Under the pieces are notes generated by a model. It was not told where the DNA came from. It worked only from the letters and a program-made list of their open reading frames with translations, and did no database searches. A stretch of 64,000 bases of DNA, from contig NZ_QLSU01000028.1 of assembly GCF_003268775.1 (NCBI RefSeq), forward strand, positions 1 through 64,000, in the 5' to 3' direction. A program made the position numbers and the translations under genes. Origin of the DNA: Paraburkholderia unamae (GTDB taxonomy: Bacteria > Pseudomonadota > Gammaproteobacteria > Burkholderiales > Burkholderiaceae). Shown here one piece after another: positions 42,927 through 51,364 of this stretch (positions within the stretch are counted from its first letter, which is position 1; every line of letters begins with the position of its first letter).

Positions 42927-44435
42927 ATGACGTCATTGTGTTCCAGCGTCGCCTGGTGGGCGCGCAGCGAGCCGAACCGCATCGCATTGATCTACAAGGA
43001 CCAGCGGGTGTCGTACGCCGCGTTGCAGAACCGCGTGGAAGTCGTGGCCGCCATGCTCGTGGAGCGAGGGATCAAGCCGGGCAACGTCGTCGCGCTTCTG
43101 ATGAAGAACAGCGCGGCATTTGTCGAACTCGCGCTCGCGATCAGCTATGTGGGCGCCGTGTCGTTGCCGATCAATTACCGGCTCGCGCGCGAGGAAGTCG
43201 CTTACATCGCGGAGCACGGGACCGCGCGCTTGATGTTCGTCGACGAGGAACTGCGCGGCAATGCGGGCGGCTGCGAAGCGCTCGTGGCGTTGAACGCAAG
43301 CGCGCAGTCCGATAGCCGCGAACTCGCGCGCGGGCTCGCGCCGCTGAAGAACGGCCATGCAAGCGGCCCGCAAGACCTGTTCCGCCTGATGTACACATCG
43401 GGAACCACCGACCGGCCGAAGGGCGTGACGCACAGCTACGAGAACTATGCGTGGAAGTGCTTCGATCACATCGCGGCATTGGGTTTGTCGGCAGACGACC
43501 GGCTGCTCGTGGTGGGGCCGCTCTATCACGTGGGCGCATTCGATCTGCCGGGGCTCGCGGTGCTTCAGGTTGGTGGCATGGTCGCGATTCAACGCGACTT
43601 CGACGCGCAGGGGGCGCTTGCCATGATCGAAGCTGAGAAGCTCACGGGCGGCTGGATGGCGCCGGTCATGCTCGACCGCGTGCTGGCCTTGCCGGGCCGG
43701 GAGCGGTTCGATCTGTCGAGTTTCCGGTGGCTCGTAGGCGGGGGCGAGCGCACGCCCGAACAGCGCATTCGCGAGTTCAAGACGCTATTTCGCGAGGCAC
43801 GCTATGTCGACGCGTACGGCCTTACCGAAACCTGCTCGGGGGACACGATGATGGAAGCCGGGCGCGAGCTGGAGAAAATCGGTTCGACTGGCCGGGCGCT
43901 CGCCAACGTCGAAATTGAAATTCGCAACGAAGAAGGCCGCGTGTTGCCGAGCGGGCAGGAGGGCGAAATCTGCGTGCGGGGGCCGAAAGTGTCGGCCGGA
44001 TATTGGCGCGATGAACAGAAAACCCGAGCCAGCTTCCACGGCGACTGGTTTCGAACCGGCGATATCGGCTATCTCGACGCCGAGGGTTTTCTCTTTCTGA
44101 CCGACCGCAAGAAGGACATGATCCTCAGCGGCGGCGAGAACATCGCTTCGTCGGAGGTCGAGCGGGTGCTGTATCAGTTGCCCCAGGTGGCCGAAGCCGC
44201 CGTAGTGGGCGTTGCCGACGAACGATGGGGCGAACGCGTTGTCGCCGTTGTGGTATTGCGCGACGGCGAATCCTTGAGCGTGGAGGACGTGCGGTCCCAT
44301 TGCGAGGGCAGGCTCGCCGGATTCAAGGCGCCCAAACAACTCGTGGTTGTTGAGACGTTGCCGAGAAACCCGTCCGGCAAGGTGCTCAAGAGGGCCATTC
44401 GGGACCGGCTGGCCGGAGAGAGAAACGCGACCTGA
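42927..44435 (+). CDS. acyl-CoA synthetase (AMP-forming)
   Basis: A 502-residue ANL-family ligase. ATP motif YTSGTTDRPKGV, then YGLTETCSGD, the hinge region GDWFRTGDIGYLD and the C-terminal lysine motif NPSGKVLKRAIR are all present. It would activate the pathway's free acid with CoA and ATP. GGGAG precedes the ATG by 8 nt. Probably the last gene of the operon: a hairpin follows, and the transporter gene has its own 194-bp leader. Confidence 0.9.
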   Translation: MTSLCSSVAWWARSEPNRIALIYKDQRVSYAALQNRVEVVAAMLVERGIKPGNVVALLMKNSAAFVELALAISYVGAVSLPINYRLAREEVAYIAEHGTARLMFVDEELRGNAGGCEALVALNASAQSDSRELARGLAPLKNGHASGPQDLFRLMYTSGTTDRPKGVTHSYENYAWKCFDHIAALGLSADDRLLVVGPLYHVGAFDLPGLAVLQVGGMVAIQRDFDAQGALAMIEAEKLTGGWMAPVMLDRVLALPGRERFDLSSFRWLVGGGERTPEQRIREFKTLFREARYVDAYGLTETCSGDTMMEAGRELEKIGSTGRALANVEIEIRNEEGRVLPSGQEGEICVRGPKVSAGYWRDEQKTRASFHGDWFRTGDIGYLDAEGFLFLTDRKKDMILSGGENIASSEVERVLYQLPQVAEAAVVGVADERWGERVVAVVVLRDGESLSVEDVRSHCEGRLAGFKAPKQLVVVETLPRNPSGKVLKRAIRDRLAGERNAT

Positions 44436-44541
44436 GGAATAGCGCAGTGAGTGCAAAGCGGGACCGTAGCGGCGAAAAAGTAATTCGCAATGCTATGTAT
44501 TGAAACAAGGCAGTCATCCAGACACGAAAGTCCACTACGGT

Positions 44542-44557
44542 CCGGAATCCCTTCCGG
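44542..44557 (+). terminator. short hairpin after the acyl-CoA synthetase gene
   Basis: CCGGAA-TCCC-TTCCGG, a perfect 6-bp stem with a 4-nt loop. A longer inverted repeat (GGACCGTAG 44461-44469 / CTACGGTCC 44535-44543) precedes it. No T tract. It could be a terminator or a leader structure of the transporter gene. Confidence 0.35.
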
Positions 44558-44629
44558 TCGCCAGGTGGCGAAGCGCGCCGAAGACGGGCGCGCCATCAAT
44601 CAAAACAACCGGAATTGACGGAGACGATC

Positions 44630-45988
44630 ATGAGAGTTGCCGAAAGCAGGAGAGTCGATGAATTCATTGACTCACTTCCAGTTAGCCGATTTCAGAAGCG
44701 CATTGTGGCCATTTGTTTCCTGATTCTCATGATCGAGGGCTTCGATACCTCCAGCGTGGGTTTCATTGCGCCGGCCATTCGGGCGCAGTGGAGGCTCAGC
44801 CCCGAGGCGATGGCGCCTCTCTTCGCACTCGGCTTGACCGGTCTCATGATCGGCGCGGTGCTCTTCGGTCCGGTTGCGGACCGGGTTGGCAGAAAGAAGG
44901 TGCTCGCCATTTCCGTGCTGGTGTTCGGCGCGTGCAGCCTGGCCTCGGCCGCGGCCACCGACATCACCACGCTCGTGGTGTTGCGCTTTGCCACGGGGCT
45001 GGGCCTGGGCGGCGCCATGCCGAACGCGATCACGCTGACGTCGGAGTATTGTCCGGCGCGCGTGCGCTCGACGCTGGTGACGATGATGTTTTGCGGCTTC
45101 ACCATCGGCGCGATGATTGGCGGCTTTATCAGCACGCGGATTGTCGATCTGGGTGGATGGCAGGCGATTCTGATCATTGGCGGAATCGCGCCGCTGCTGG
45201 TGGTGCCGCTCATCGTCGCCGCGTTGCCCGAATCGCTGCGCTTTCTCGTGTTGCGCAACGACGGCCGCCACGACACGCGGATCGCAGCCATTGCGTCGCG
45301 GATTGCGGACAGCGCGGGGATTCCCGCGCTGGTTGCCGAAGAGGCGGCGGTCAGGTCTTCGGTTCGCTCGCTGTTTAGCCGGGACGTGGTGAGCGGCACG
45401 ATCGCGTTGTGGGTGTCGTTCTTTGCGAGCGTCGCGGTCATCTATCTGCTCATGAACTGGCTGCCGTTGATGCTCACGGAAGCCGGCGTTCCGCTCGCCC
45501 AGGCGTCGTTGATCGCGACGATGTATCAGGTTGGCGCGACGGTGGGCGCCGTATTGCTCGGGCGTTGCATGGATCGGCTTGGCGCCGGGCGCGTGCTCGG
45601 ATACTCGTACGCCGGCGCGGCGTTTTGCATACTGCTTTGCGCGATGGCGCTCGAGTCGAAGCTGTTTCTTTCCCTGGCTGTGCTTGCGACGGGATTCTTT
45701 CTGAGCGGAAGCCTGATTTGCGGTTATGCGCTTTCGGCGAGCTACTACCCCACGTCAATGCGCGCGACCGGGGTGGCATGGGCCAATGCGGTCGGGCGTC
45801 TGGGCTCCATCCTGGGATCGATCGTCGGCGGCACGATCATGCAGTCGCATGTGGGGCTGAAGGGGGCGATTCTGCTGCTCGCCATTCCTGTTATTGCTGC
45901 CGCACTCTCGATGGTTGCGATCGGGCGGGCTTCCCCGTCTCGTGTCGCGACGGGGGCTTCGGCGAAGCAATCCGTTGTTAGTGAGTAG
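44630..45988 (+). CDS. MFS transporter, AAHS (aromatic acid:H+ symporter) family
   Basis: A 452-residue protein with 12 membrane segments. AAHS features are EGFDTSSVGFIAPAI in helix 1 and GPVADRVGRKKVL in the loop between helices 2 and 3. The family includes PcaK, BenK and similar carriers of aromatic or related carboxylic acids. GGAG lies 6 nt before the ATG at 44630; a TTG at 44615 is less likely. Position suggests it imports the acid degraded by the upstream operon. Confidence 0.87.
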   Translation: MRVAESRRVDEFIDSLPVSRFQKRIVAICFLILMIEGFDTSSVGFIAPAIRAQWRLSPEAMAPLFALGLTGLMIGAVLFGPVADRVGRKKVLAISVLVFGACSLASAAATDITTLVVLRFATGLGLGGAMPNAITLTSEYCPARVRSTLVTMMFCGFTIGAMIGGFISTRIVDLGGWQAILIIGGIAPLLVVPLIVAALPESLRFLVLRNDGRHDTRIAAIASRIADSAGIPALVAEEAAVRSSVRSLFSRDVVSGTIALWVSFFASVAVIYLLMNWLPLMLTEAGVPLAQASLIATMYQVGATVGAVLLGRCMDRLGAGRVLGYSYAGAAFCILLCAMALESKLFLSLAVLATGFFLSGSLICGYALSASYYPTSMRATGVAWANAVGRLGSILGSIVGGTIMQSHVGLKGAILLLAIPVIAAALSMVAIGRASPSRVATGASAKQSVVSE

Positions 45989-46083
45989 TGTTTCAAGGCG
46001 TGGCGCTGGAGTACGGCGCCACGATCCGGATTTCAAACCCCGGCGAAGTGCGTATCAAGCGGGCCAAATGTGAGGAGGCGGAG

Positions 46084-46833
46084 TTGAAGGTATTGGTGGC
46101 GGTAAAGCGTGTGGTGGATTACAACGTGAAGGTTCGCGTGAAGTCGGATGGCACGGGCGTGGATATCGCCAACGTGAAGTTCGCGACGAATCCTTTCGAT
46201 GAGATTGCAGTTGAAGAAGCGGTGCGGTTGAAGGAAGCGGGTGTCGCCACCGAGGTGATTGCCGTTTCGTGCGGTGCTTCGCAAGCTCAGGAAACGCTGC
46301 GCACGGCGCTCGCAATCGGTGCCGATCGCGCGGTGCTGGTGGAGTCGAATGAAGACCTGCAACCGCTGGCCGTGGCGAAGCTTTTGAAGGCTCTGGTCGA
46401 CAAGGAACAGCCATCGCTCATCATCCTCGGCAAGCAGGCGATTGACGACGACTCGAACCAGACCGGGCAGATGCTCGCCGCCCTGGCAAACCTGCCGCAA
46501 GCCACGTTTGCCTCGAAGGTTGTCGTGGCCGATGGCAAGGCCACCGTGTCGCGTGAAGTAGATGGCGGCGCGGAAACGCTCGCGCTCACGTTGCCCGCAG
46601 TGGTCACGACGGACCTGCGCCTGAACGAACCGCGTTACGTCACGCTGCCGAACATCATGAAGGCAAAGAAGAAGCCGCTTGAAACGGTCAAGCCGGAAGA
46701 CCTGGGCGTTGACGTTACGCCGCGCCTGAAAACGCTGAAAGTCGCGGAACCGGCCAAGCGTAGCGCAGGCGTGAAGGTGCCCGACGTTGCGGCGCTGATC
46801 GACAAGCTGAAAACCGAAGCCAAGGTGCTGTAA
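46084..46833 (+). CDS. etfB: electron transfer flavoprotein, beta subunit
   Basis: A 249-residue protein of exactly normal EtfB length. The start is TTG: translation from it gives MKVLVAVKRVVDYNVKVRVK, the usual N-terminus, with GAGGAGG just upstream. Other markers are NPFDEIAVEEAVRLKEAG, GKQAIDDDSNQTGQ and LRLNEPRYVTLPNIMKAKKK, the recognition loop. With EtfA it accepts electrons from the acyl-CoA dehydrogenases and passes them to ETF:quinone oxidoreductase. Codon use here is less GC-extreme than in the catabolic operon, as in highly expressed housekeeping copies. Confidence 0.94.
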   Translation: MKVLVAVKRVVDYNVKVRVKSDGTGVDIANVKFATNPFDEIAVEEAVRLKEAGVATEVIAVSCGASQAQETLRTALAIGADRAVLVESNEDLQPLAVAKLLKALVDKEQPSLIILGKQAIDDDSNQTGQMLAALANLPQATFASKVVVADGKATVSREVDGGAETLALTLPAVVTTDLRLNEPRYVTLPNIMKAKKKPLETVKPEDLGVDVTPRLKTLKVAEPAKRSAGVKVPDVAALIDKLKTEAKVL

Positions 46834-46848
46834 GGGAGCGATTGAAAA

Positions 46849-47802
46849 ATGACGATTCTGGTTATTGCCGAACACGACAACGCGAGCGTCAAGGCCGCTA
46901 CGCTGAACACCGTGGCTGCCGCGCAAAAGATTGGCGGTGATGTGCACGTACTGGTGGCTGGCCACAACGCGCAGGCCGCAGCCGAAGCGGCAGCGAAGAT
47001 CGCAGGCGTTGCGAAGGTGCTGCTGGCCGACGCACCGCAACTCGCACAGGGTCTCGCTGAAAACGTCGAAGCGACGGTCATCAGCATTGCGAAGAATTAT
47101 TCGCACATCCTCGCACCGACCACGGCCGCGGGCAAGAACGTCACGCCACGCATTGCCGCGAAGCTCGACGTTGCGCAGATCAGCGACATCACCGCCGTCG
47201 AATCGCCCGATACCTTCGAGCGTCCGATTTACACGGGCAATGCGATCGCCACGGTTCAATCGGCCGATCCGGTCAAGGTCATCACGGTCCGCACGACCGC
47301 GTTCGACGCCGCCTCAGCCGAAGGCGGCAGCGCCGCAATCGAAAAGCTCGAAGCCGCAGCCGACAGCGGCCTTTCGCAGTTCGTGAGCCGCGAAGTCACG
47401 AAGCTCGATCGCCCGGAACTCACGAGCGCGTCGATCATCGTCTCCGGCGGTCGCGGCCTTGGCAGCGGCGAGAACTACACCAAGGTTCTGGAACCGCTCG
47501 CGGACAAGCTCAACGCAGCCCTGGGTGCATCGCGTGCGGCCGTGGACGCGGGCTACGTGCCCAACGACTATCAGGTCGGCCAAACCGGCAAGATCGTCGC
47601 GCCGGGACTTTACGTTGCCGTGGGCATCTCCGGCGCGATCCAGCATCTGGCGGGCATGAAAGACTCGAAGGTCATCGTCGCGATCAACAAGGACGAAGAA
47701 GCGCCGATCTTTAGCGTGGCCGACTACGGCCTCGTAGGCGATCTTTTCTCAGTCGTTCCGCAACTTGTGGAGGCACTCGCGCGCCCCGCGTCCCAGGCTT
47801 GA
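46849..47802 (+). CDS. etfA: electron transfer flavoprotein, alpha subunit
   Basis: A 317-residue protein. The C-terminal FAD domain is clear: SGGRGLGSGENY, AAVDAGYVPNDYQVGQTGK, VAPGLYVAVGISGAIQHLAGM and VAINKDEEAPIF. The N-terminal domain pairs with EtfB. It follows etfB by 15 bp in one operon. Confidence 0.95.
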   Translation: MTILVIAEHDNASVKAATLNTVAAAQKIGGDVHVLVAGHNAQAAAEAAAKIAGVAKVLLADAPQLAQGLAENVEATVISIAKNYSHILAPTTAAGKNVTPRIAAKLDVAQISDITAVESPDTFERPIYTGNAIATVQSADPVKVITVRTTAFDAASAEGGSAAIEKLEAAADSGLSQFVSREVTKLDRPELTSASIIVSGGRGLGSGENYTKVLEPLADKLNAALGASRAAVDAGYVPNDYQVGQTGKIVAPGLYVAVGISGAIQHLAGMKDSKVIVAINKDEEAPIFSVADYGLVGDLFSVVPQLVEALARPASQA

Positions 47803-47851
47803 GATTCAACCGCTGAAACACCCCAAGCCGCCTCAAAGTCACTCAGTGCTA

Positions 47852-47866
47852 AGATATCAGATATCT
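47852..47866. promoter_or_regulatory. operator AGATATC-A-GATATCT (copy 1)
   Basis: A perfect 15-bp palindrome, 20 bp before the ATG of the flavoprotein gene and overlapping the likely -10 (TAATAA). A near-identical site precedes the NanE-like gene. It is probably a repressor site for a GntR-type regulator of the amino-sugar cluster. Confidence 0.6.
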
Positions 47867-47885
47867 AATAATCTGAGACGGCGCG

Positions 47886-49511
47886 ATGAGCTGGACAACG
47901 GAGCACATGGACTGCGACCTGCTGGTCGTGGGCGGCGGCATAGCGGGTTTGGTCGCCGCGGTGCAGGCGGCCGAAAGCGGCATGCGTGTCTTGCTGGCGA
48001 CGAAAGGCAAAATCGCGGGCGGCGCCAGCTACTTTCCCAAGAAAGCGAGCCTCGGCATCCAGGTGACGAAAGGCGCCGCCGACTACGCAATCTTCAAGGA
48101 GGAAATTGAGCGCGTCGCATGCGGCATGAACGAGCCGCGCATCGTCGACGCGTATCTGCAAGACTCGCCGCACAAGATCGGCCTGCTCGACAAGATCGGT
48201 TTCAGGCCGTGGCTGCGCGGCGACAACCGGCCCGCCTGCTTCGCGCGGTATCCGCGCGACATCTACATGATCGGCGACTGGCCAGAGGCGGCCCGCAACG
48301 CTCGCGCCCTCGTTGAAGGCCATGAGCGGATCACGCCGCTCGAACGTGCAGGGCTCGTCAGGATACTGGGCGACGGCGAGCGCGTGAGCGGCGCCGTTTT
48401 CGCGCGCGACGGGCGCTATCTGCTGGTTCGCTGCAAGGCTATCGTTCTGGCGACGGGCGGCCTTGCGAGTCTGTACCGCCACAACCTCTACCCCAACCAT
48501 ATCTATGGCGGCGGCCACGCCGCGGCGCTCGACGCGGGCTGCTCGCTCGTGAACATGGAGTACGTGCAGTTCATTCCCGGCCTGCTCGCGCCCAAGTACA
48601 AGGTGCTGTTCGGCGAACATACCTTGCGCTTCTGCACCGGTATGCATGACGGTTGCGGGCGCAACCTGTTTGCCGATCTGCCGGAGTCCGAAGCGGCCGG
48701 GATGTTCGCGCAGCGCAGCGCTTACGCGCCATTCAGCTTCGACTATGCCTCGCGCGTTTTCGACACGCGCATGATGGACGCCATCCGCGCGGGCTCGGAC
48801 GGCGTGAGGCTGTCCTTCAGTCCGGCGCTGTACGAGGAACGCTCTGCGTTCTACGCCGTCTATCTGGACTGGCTGCGCGAGGAAATGGGCATCGACATGT
48901 GCCGCGACGAAGTTCGCGTCGCGCCATTCGCGCATAGCTGCAATGGCGGCATTCTGATCGACGAACACGGCGAGACCGCGCTGCGCGGCCTGTTTGCCGT
49001 CGGCGAGGTCGCTTCGGCCATCGAAGGCGCGAACCGCCTGGGCGGCAACTCGGTTGGCGGCAGTCTGGTGTTCGCCGATCGCGCCGTCGCGAAGGCGGAA
49101 CACTACGTGCGAGCCGATGAACGCTCGCCATCGTTCGATGTACTGGCGGCCGAATTCGGCGCGTGGTGCGGCCAGTTTCACGCGGAATCGGCGCGTACGG
49201 CGGGCGAGGTATTCGACGCCGTACGCGAGATCCTTTCGATGGACGCCAGTGTCGTGCGCGAGCACGGCGCGTTGACGGCGGCGCTCACGCGGCTCGAAGC
49301 GCTCCAGGCGGTCTATAGCCCGCTCGCCCAGGGCTTCGACGCCTGGCAGGCGCTCACGATGGCGCGCGTGCTGGTCCTTGCCATGCTCGGGCGCACCGAG
49401 AGCCGCGGCGCGCACTATCGCGCCGACTTTCCTCATACGGATACACGCATCTACCGCCAGATCGTGTCCGCTACGCCCACTGGCATCGCAATCACGCGGA
49501 CCTATGCTTAA
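47886..49511 (+). CDS. FAD-dependent oxidoreductase of the fumarate reductase / L-aspartate oxidase family
   Basis: A 541-residue flavoprotein. The FAD motif LLVVGGGIAGLVAAVQAAESG is at the start, NRLGGNSVGGSLVFADRAV binds FAD near residue 385, and the C-terminus has ESRGAHYRADFP, close to the L-aspartate oxidase motif. No iron-sulfur or membrane partner gene is adjacent. The enzyme could oxidise an amino or hydroxy acid or reduce an enoate. Its promoter shares an operator with the NanE-like gene 94 bp past its stop, so it probably belongs to the same regulon, though its step in that pathway is unclear. Confidence 0.82.
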   Translation: MSWTTEHMDCDLLVVGGGIAGLVAAVQAAESGMRVLLATKGKIAGGASYFPKKASLGIQVTKGAADYAIFKEEIERVACGMNEPRIVDAYLQDSPHKIGLLDKIGFRPWLRGDNRPACFARYPRDIYMIGDWPEAARNARALVEGHERITPLERAGLVRILGDGERVSGAVFARDGRYLLVRCKAIVLATGGLASLYRHNLYPNHIYGGGHAAALDAGCSLVNMEYVQFIPGLLAPKYKVLFGEHTLRFCTGMHDGCGRNLFADLPESEAAGMFAQRSAYAPFSFDYASRVFDTRMMDAIRAGSDGVRLSFSPALYEERSAFYAVYLDWLREEMGIDMCRDEVRVAPFAHSCNGGILIDEHGETALRGLFAVGEVASAIEGANRLGGNSVGGSLVFADRAVAKAEHYVRADERSPSFDVLAAEFGAWCGQFHAESARTAGEVFDAVREILSMDASVVREHGALTAALTRLEALQAVYSPLAQGFDAWQALTMARVLVLAMLGRTESRGAHYRADFPHTDTRIYRQIVSATPTGIAITRTYA

Positions 49512-49605
49512 AGCACGGCGCTTGCAGCACTGAAGCACGTGCGCGAGGCGCGATCCGGACGGCCGCGAAAAGTGTTGCCGTCAAAAATCAGCCGGTGTTA
49601 AGATC

Positions 49606-49620
49606 AGATATCAGATATCC
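49606..49620. promoter_or_regulatory. operator AGATATC-A-GATATCC (copy 2)
   Basis: Matches the 47852 palindrome at 14 of 15 positions. It is just downstream of a possible promoter (TTGCCG 49575-49580, 17 bp, TTAAGA 49598-49603) of the amino-sugar operon. Confidence 0.58.
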
Positions 49621-49702
49621 AATATGCTCTGGCGAGGGCAGTTCCGGCTGAGTCGCCAGCCCGCTTTTACACCGACGTCTAACCGACGGGATGCCTCGAA
49701 GA

Positions 49703-50383
49703 ATGGACATTGAAGTGCTCAAGCACGCGCTTATCGTCTCGTGCCAGCCGGTCACGCACGGTCCCATGGACCGCACGGAAACCATCGTCGCCATGGCGCT
49801 GGCCGCGGTTGCCGGCGGCGCGGCCGCGTTGCGCATCGAGGGCGTGGAGAACGTGCGCGCGGTGGCGGCGGCGGTGAGCGTGCCGATCGTGGGCATCGTC
49901 AAGCGCGACCTCGACAATTCGCCCGTGCGCATCACGCCCTTTGAAGACGACGTGCGCGCGTTGGCGCAAGCGGGTGCGCACATCATCGCCGTGGATGCCA
50001 CGGCGCGCGTGCGCCCCGTTGCCGTTGCGGCGTTGCTGCGCGCCATTCACGCGGCGGGATGCATCGCCATGGCGGATTGCGCGACCGAGGCCGATGGCGT
50101 CGCCGCGCATGAAATGGGCTTCGAAATCGTGGCGAGCACGCTCTCGGGCTATACGGAGCAAACGCAAACCGCGTCCGACGAACCCGACTACGCGTTGATC
50201 TCCGCATGGAAACAGCGCGGCTATCGCGTGATCGCGGAAGGCCGCCTGAAAACGGCGCAGGACGCCGCGCGCGCGTTGCGCGCCGGGGCGTTCGCGGTCA
50301 CGGTCGGCTCCGCGATCACGCGCGTCGAGCACATCACGCAATGGTTCGTGGAGGCCATGAGCGCCACGGAGGAAGCATCGTGA
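49703..50383 (+). CDS. nanE: N-acylmannosamine-6-phosphate 2-epimerase (NanE family)
   Basis: A 226-residue TIM barrel. NanE signatures are visible: LIVSCQPV near the start, PIVGIVKRDLDNSPVRITPF, AHIIAVDATARVRP and FEIVASTLSGYTEQTQ. It converts N-acetylmannosamine-6-phosphate to N-acetylglucosamine-6-phosphate in sialic acid breakdown. I placed the start at 49703 (MDIEVLKHAL) because NanE proteins begin there; an ATG at 49691 is in frame. First gene of a long operon; its stop overlaps the kinase start. Confidence 0.88.
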   Translation: MDIEVLKHALIVSCQPVTHGPMDRTETIVAMALAAVAGGAAALRIEGVENVRAVAAAVSVPIVGIVKRDLDNSPVRITPFEDDVRALAQAGAHIIAVDATARVRPVAVAALLRAIHAAGCIAMADCATEADGVAAHEMGFEIVASTLSGYTEQTQTASDEPDYALISAWKQRGYRVIAEGRLKTAQDAARALRAGAFAVTVGSAITRVEHITQWFVEAMSATEEAS

Positions 50384-51348
50384 TGCTCGCGCTCGACATC
50401 GGCGGCACGAAGATCGCGGCAGCCATGCTCGACGAGGGCGCGATCGTCATGCGCCGCCAGGTGGCGATGCCGGGCAGCGCCGAGGCGTTCGGCCGCGCGC
50501 TCGCCGAGTTGACGGCCGACATGCCCGCGCCCGAGCGCGTCGCGGTCGCCTCGACCGGATTCGTTCAGGAAGGGCGCATCCATGCCGTGAACCAAAACAT
50601 CATTTCGTTCTGGAATGGCTTCGCGCTGCGCGACTTTCTCGCGGCCCGCTTTGCCTGTCCCATCGTCATCCTGAACGATGCGCAGGCGGCGGCGTGGGCG
50701 GAATATCAGGCCTGCGAAACGCCGCCCGGCAATCTGCTGTATCTGACGCTTTCCACCGGCGTGGGCGGCGGGCTCGTCATCGGCGGGCGGCTCCAGGTGG
50801 GCGCGTGCGGTCTCGCGGGCCACATCGGGCACGCCACGGTGAGCTTGCCGTCCCCGGCGGGGCGCGTGCCGTGCGGGTGTGGGCGCACGGGCTGCCTCGA
50901 AACGCTGGCCTCGGGCACGGCGATCGCCCGCGAAGCGACGCGTGTTTTCGGCGAACCGCTCGACAGCCGCGAGGTGTTCGCGCGCGCCGTGACTGACCGG
51001 CGCGCCGAGCGCATCCTCGCGCACGCGGCGCGCGCCGTTGCGGAGGCGATCGCCAACTGCGTGATGCTGCTCGACGTGGACCACGTGGTGATCGGCGGCA
51101 GCGTGGGGCTCGCGCCCGGCATGGTCGAGCGCATCCAGGCGGCGCTCATGGAGGAACCCGTGCTGGTGCGGGTGGCGATCACGAAAGCGGCGCTCGGGCC
51201 CGATTCGGGTTTGATCGGCGCGGCGCAGTGGGCGCAGGCCTTCGAGGGCCGCGTCGAAATGGAAGCGCGCGCGCATGCAGCCTGCGCCGCGCATACGGGA
51301 CAAGCGGACGCCGGCGGCCATAGCGCGCCGGTTCATGCGAAGAAATAA
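50383..51348 (+). CDS. nanK: ROK-family sugar kinase (N-acetylmannosamine kinase-like)
   Basis: A 321-residue kinase. ATP-binding LALDIGGTKIAAAML at the start, the sugar-binding segment STGVGGGLVIGGRL, and the ROK zinc motif CGCGRTGCLE with its upstream His (GHIGHA). It likely phosphorylates the product of the lyase, giving the substrate of the NanE-like enzyme encoded just before. GGAGG lies upstream of both GTG (50380) and ATG (50383); I used the ATG. The C-terminal 40 residues are alanine-rich and variable. Confidence 0.86.
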   Translation: MLALDIGGTKIAAAMLDEGAIVMRRQVAMPGSAEAFGRALAELTADMPAPERVAVASTGFVQEGRIHAVNQNIISFWNGFALRDFLAARFACPIVILNDAQAAAWAEYQACETPPGNLLYLTLSTGVGGGLVIGGRLQVGACGLAGHIGHATVSLPSPAGRVPCGCGRTGCLETLASGTAIAREATRVFGEPLDSREVFARAVTDRRAERILAHAARAVAEAIANCVMLLDVDHVVIGGSVGLAPGMVERIQAALMEEPVLVRVAITKAALGPDSGLIGAAQWAQAFEGRVEMEARAHAACAAHTGQADAGGHSAPVHAKK

Positions 51349-51364
51349 AGCCAAGGAGAAGAGG

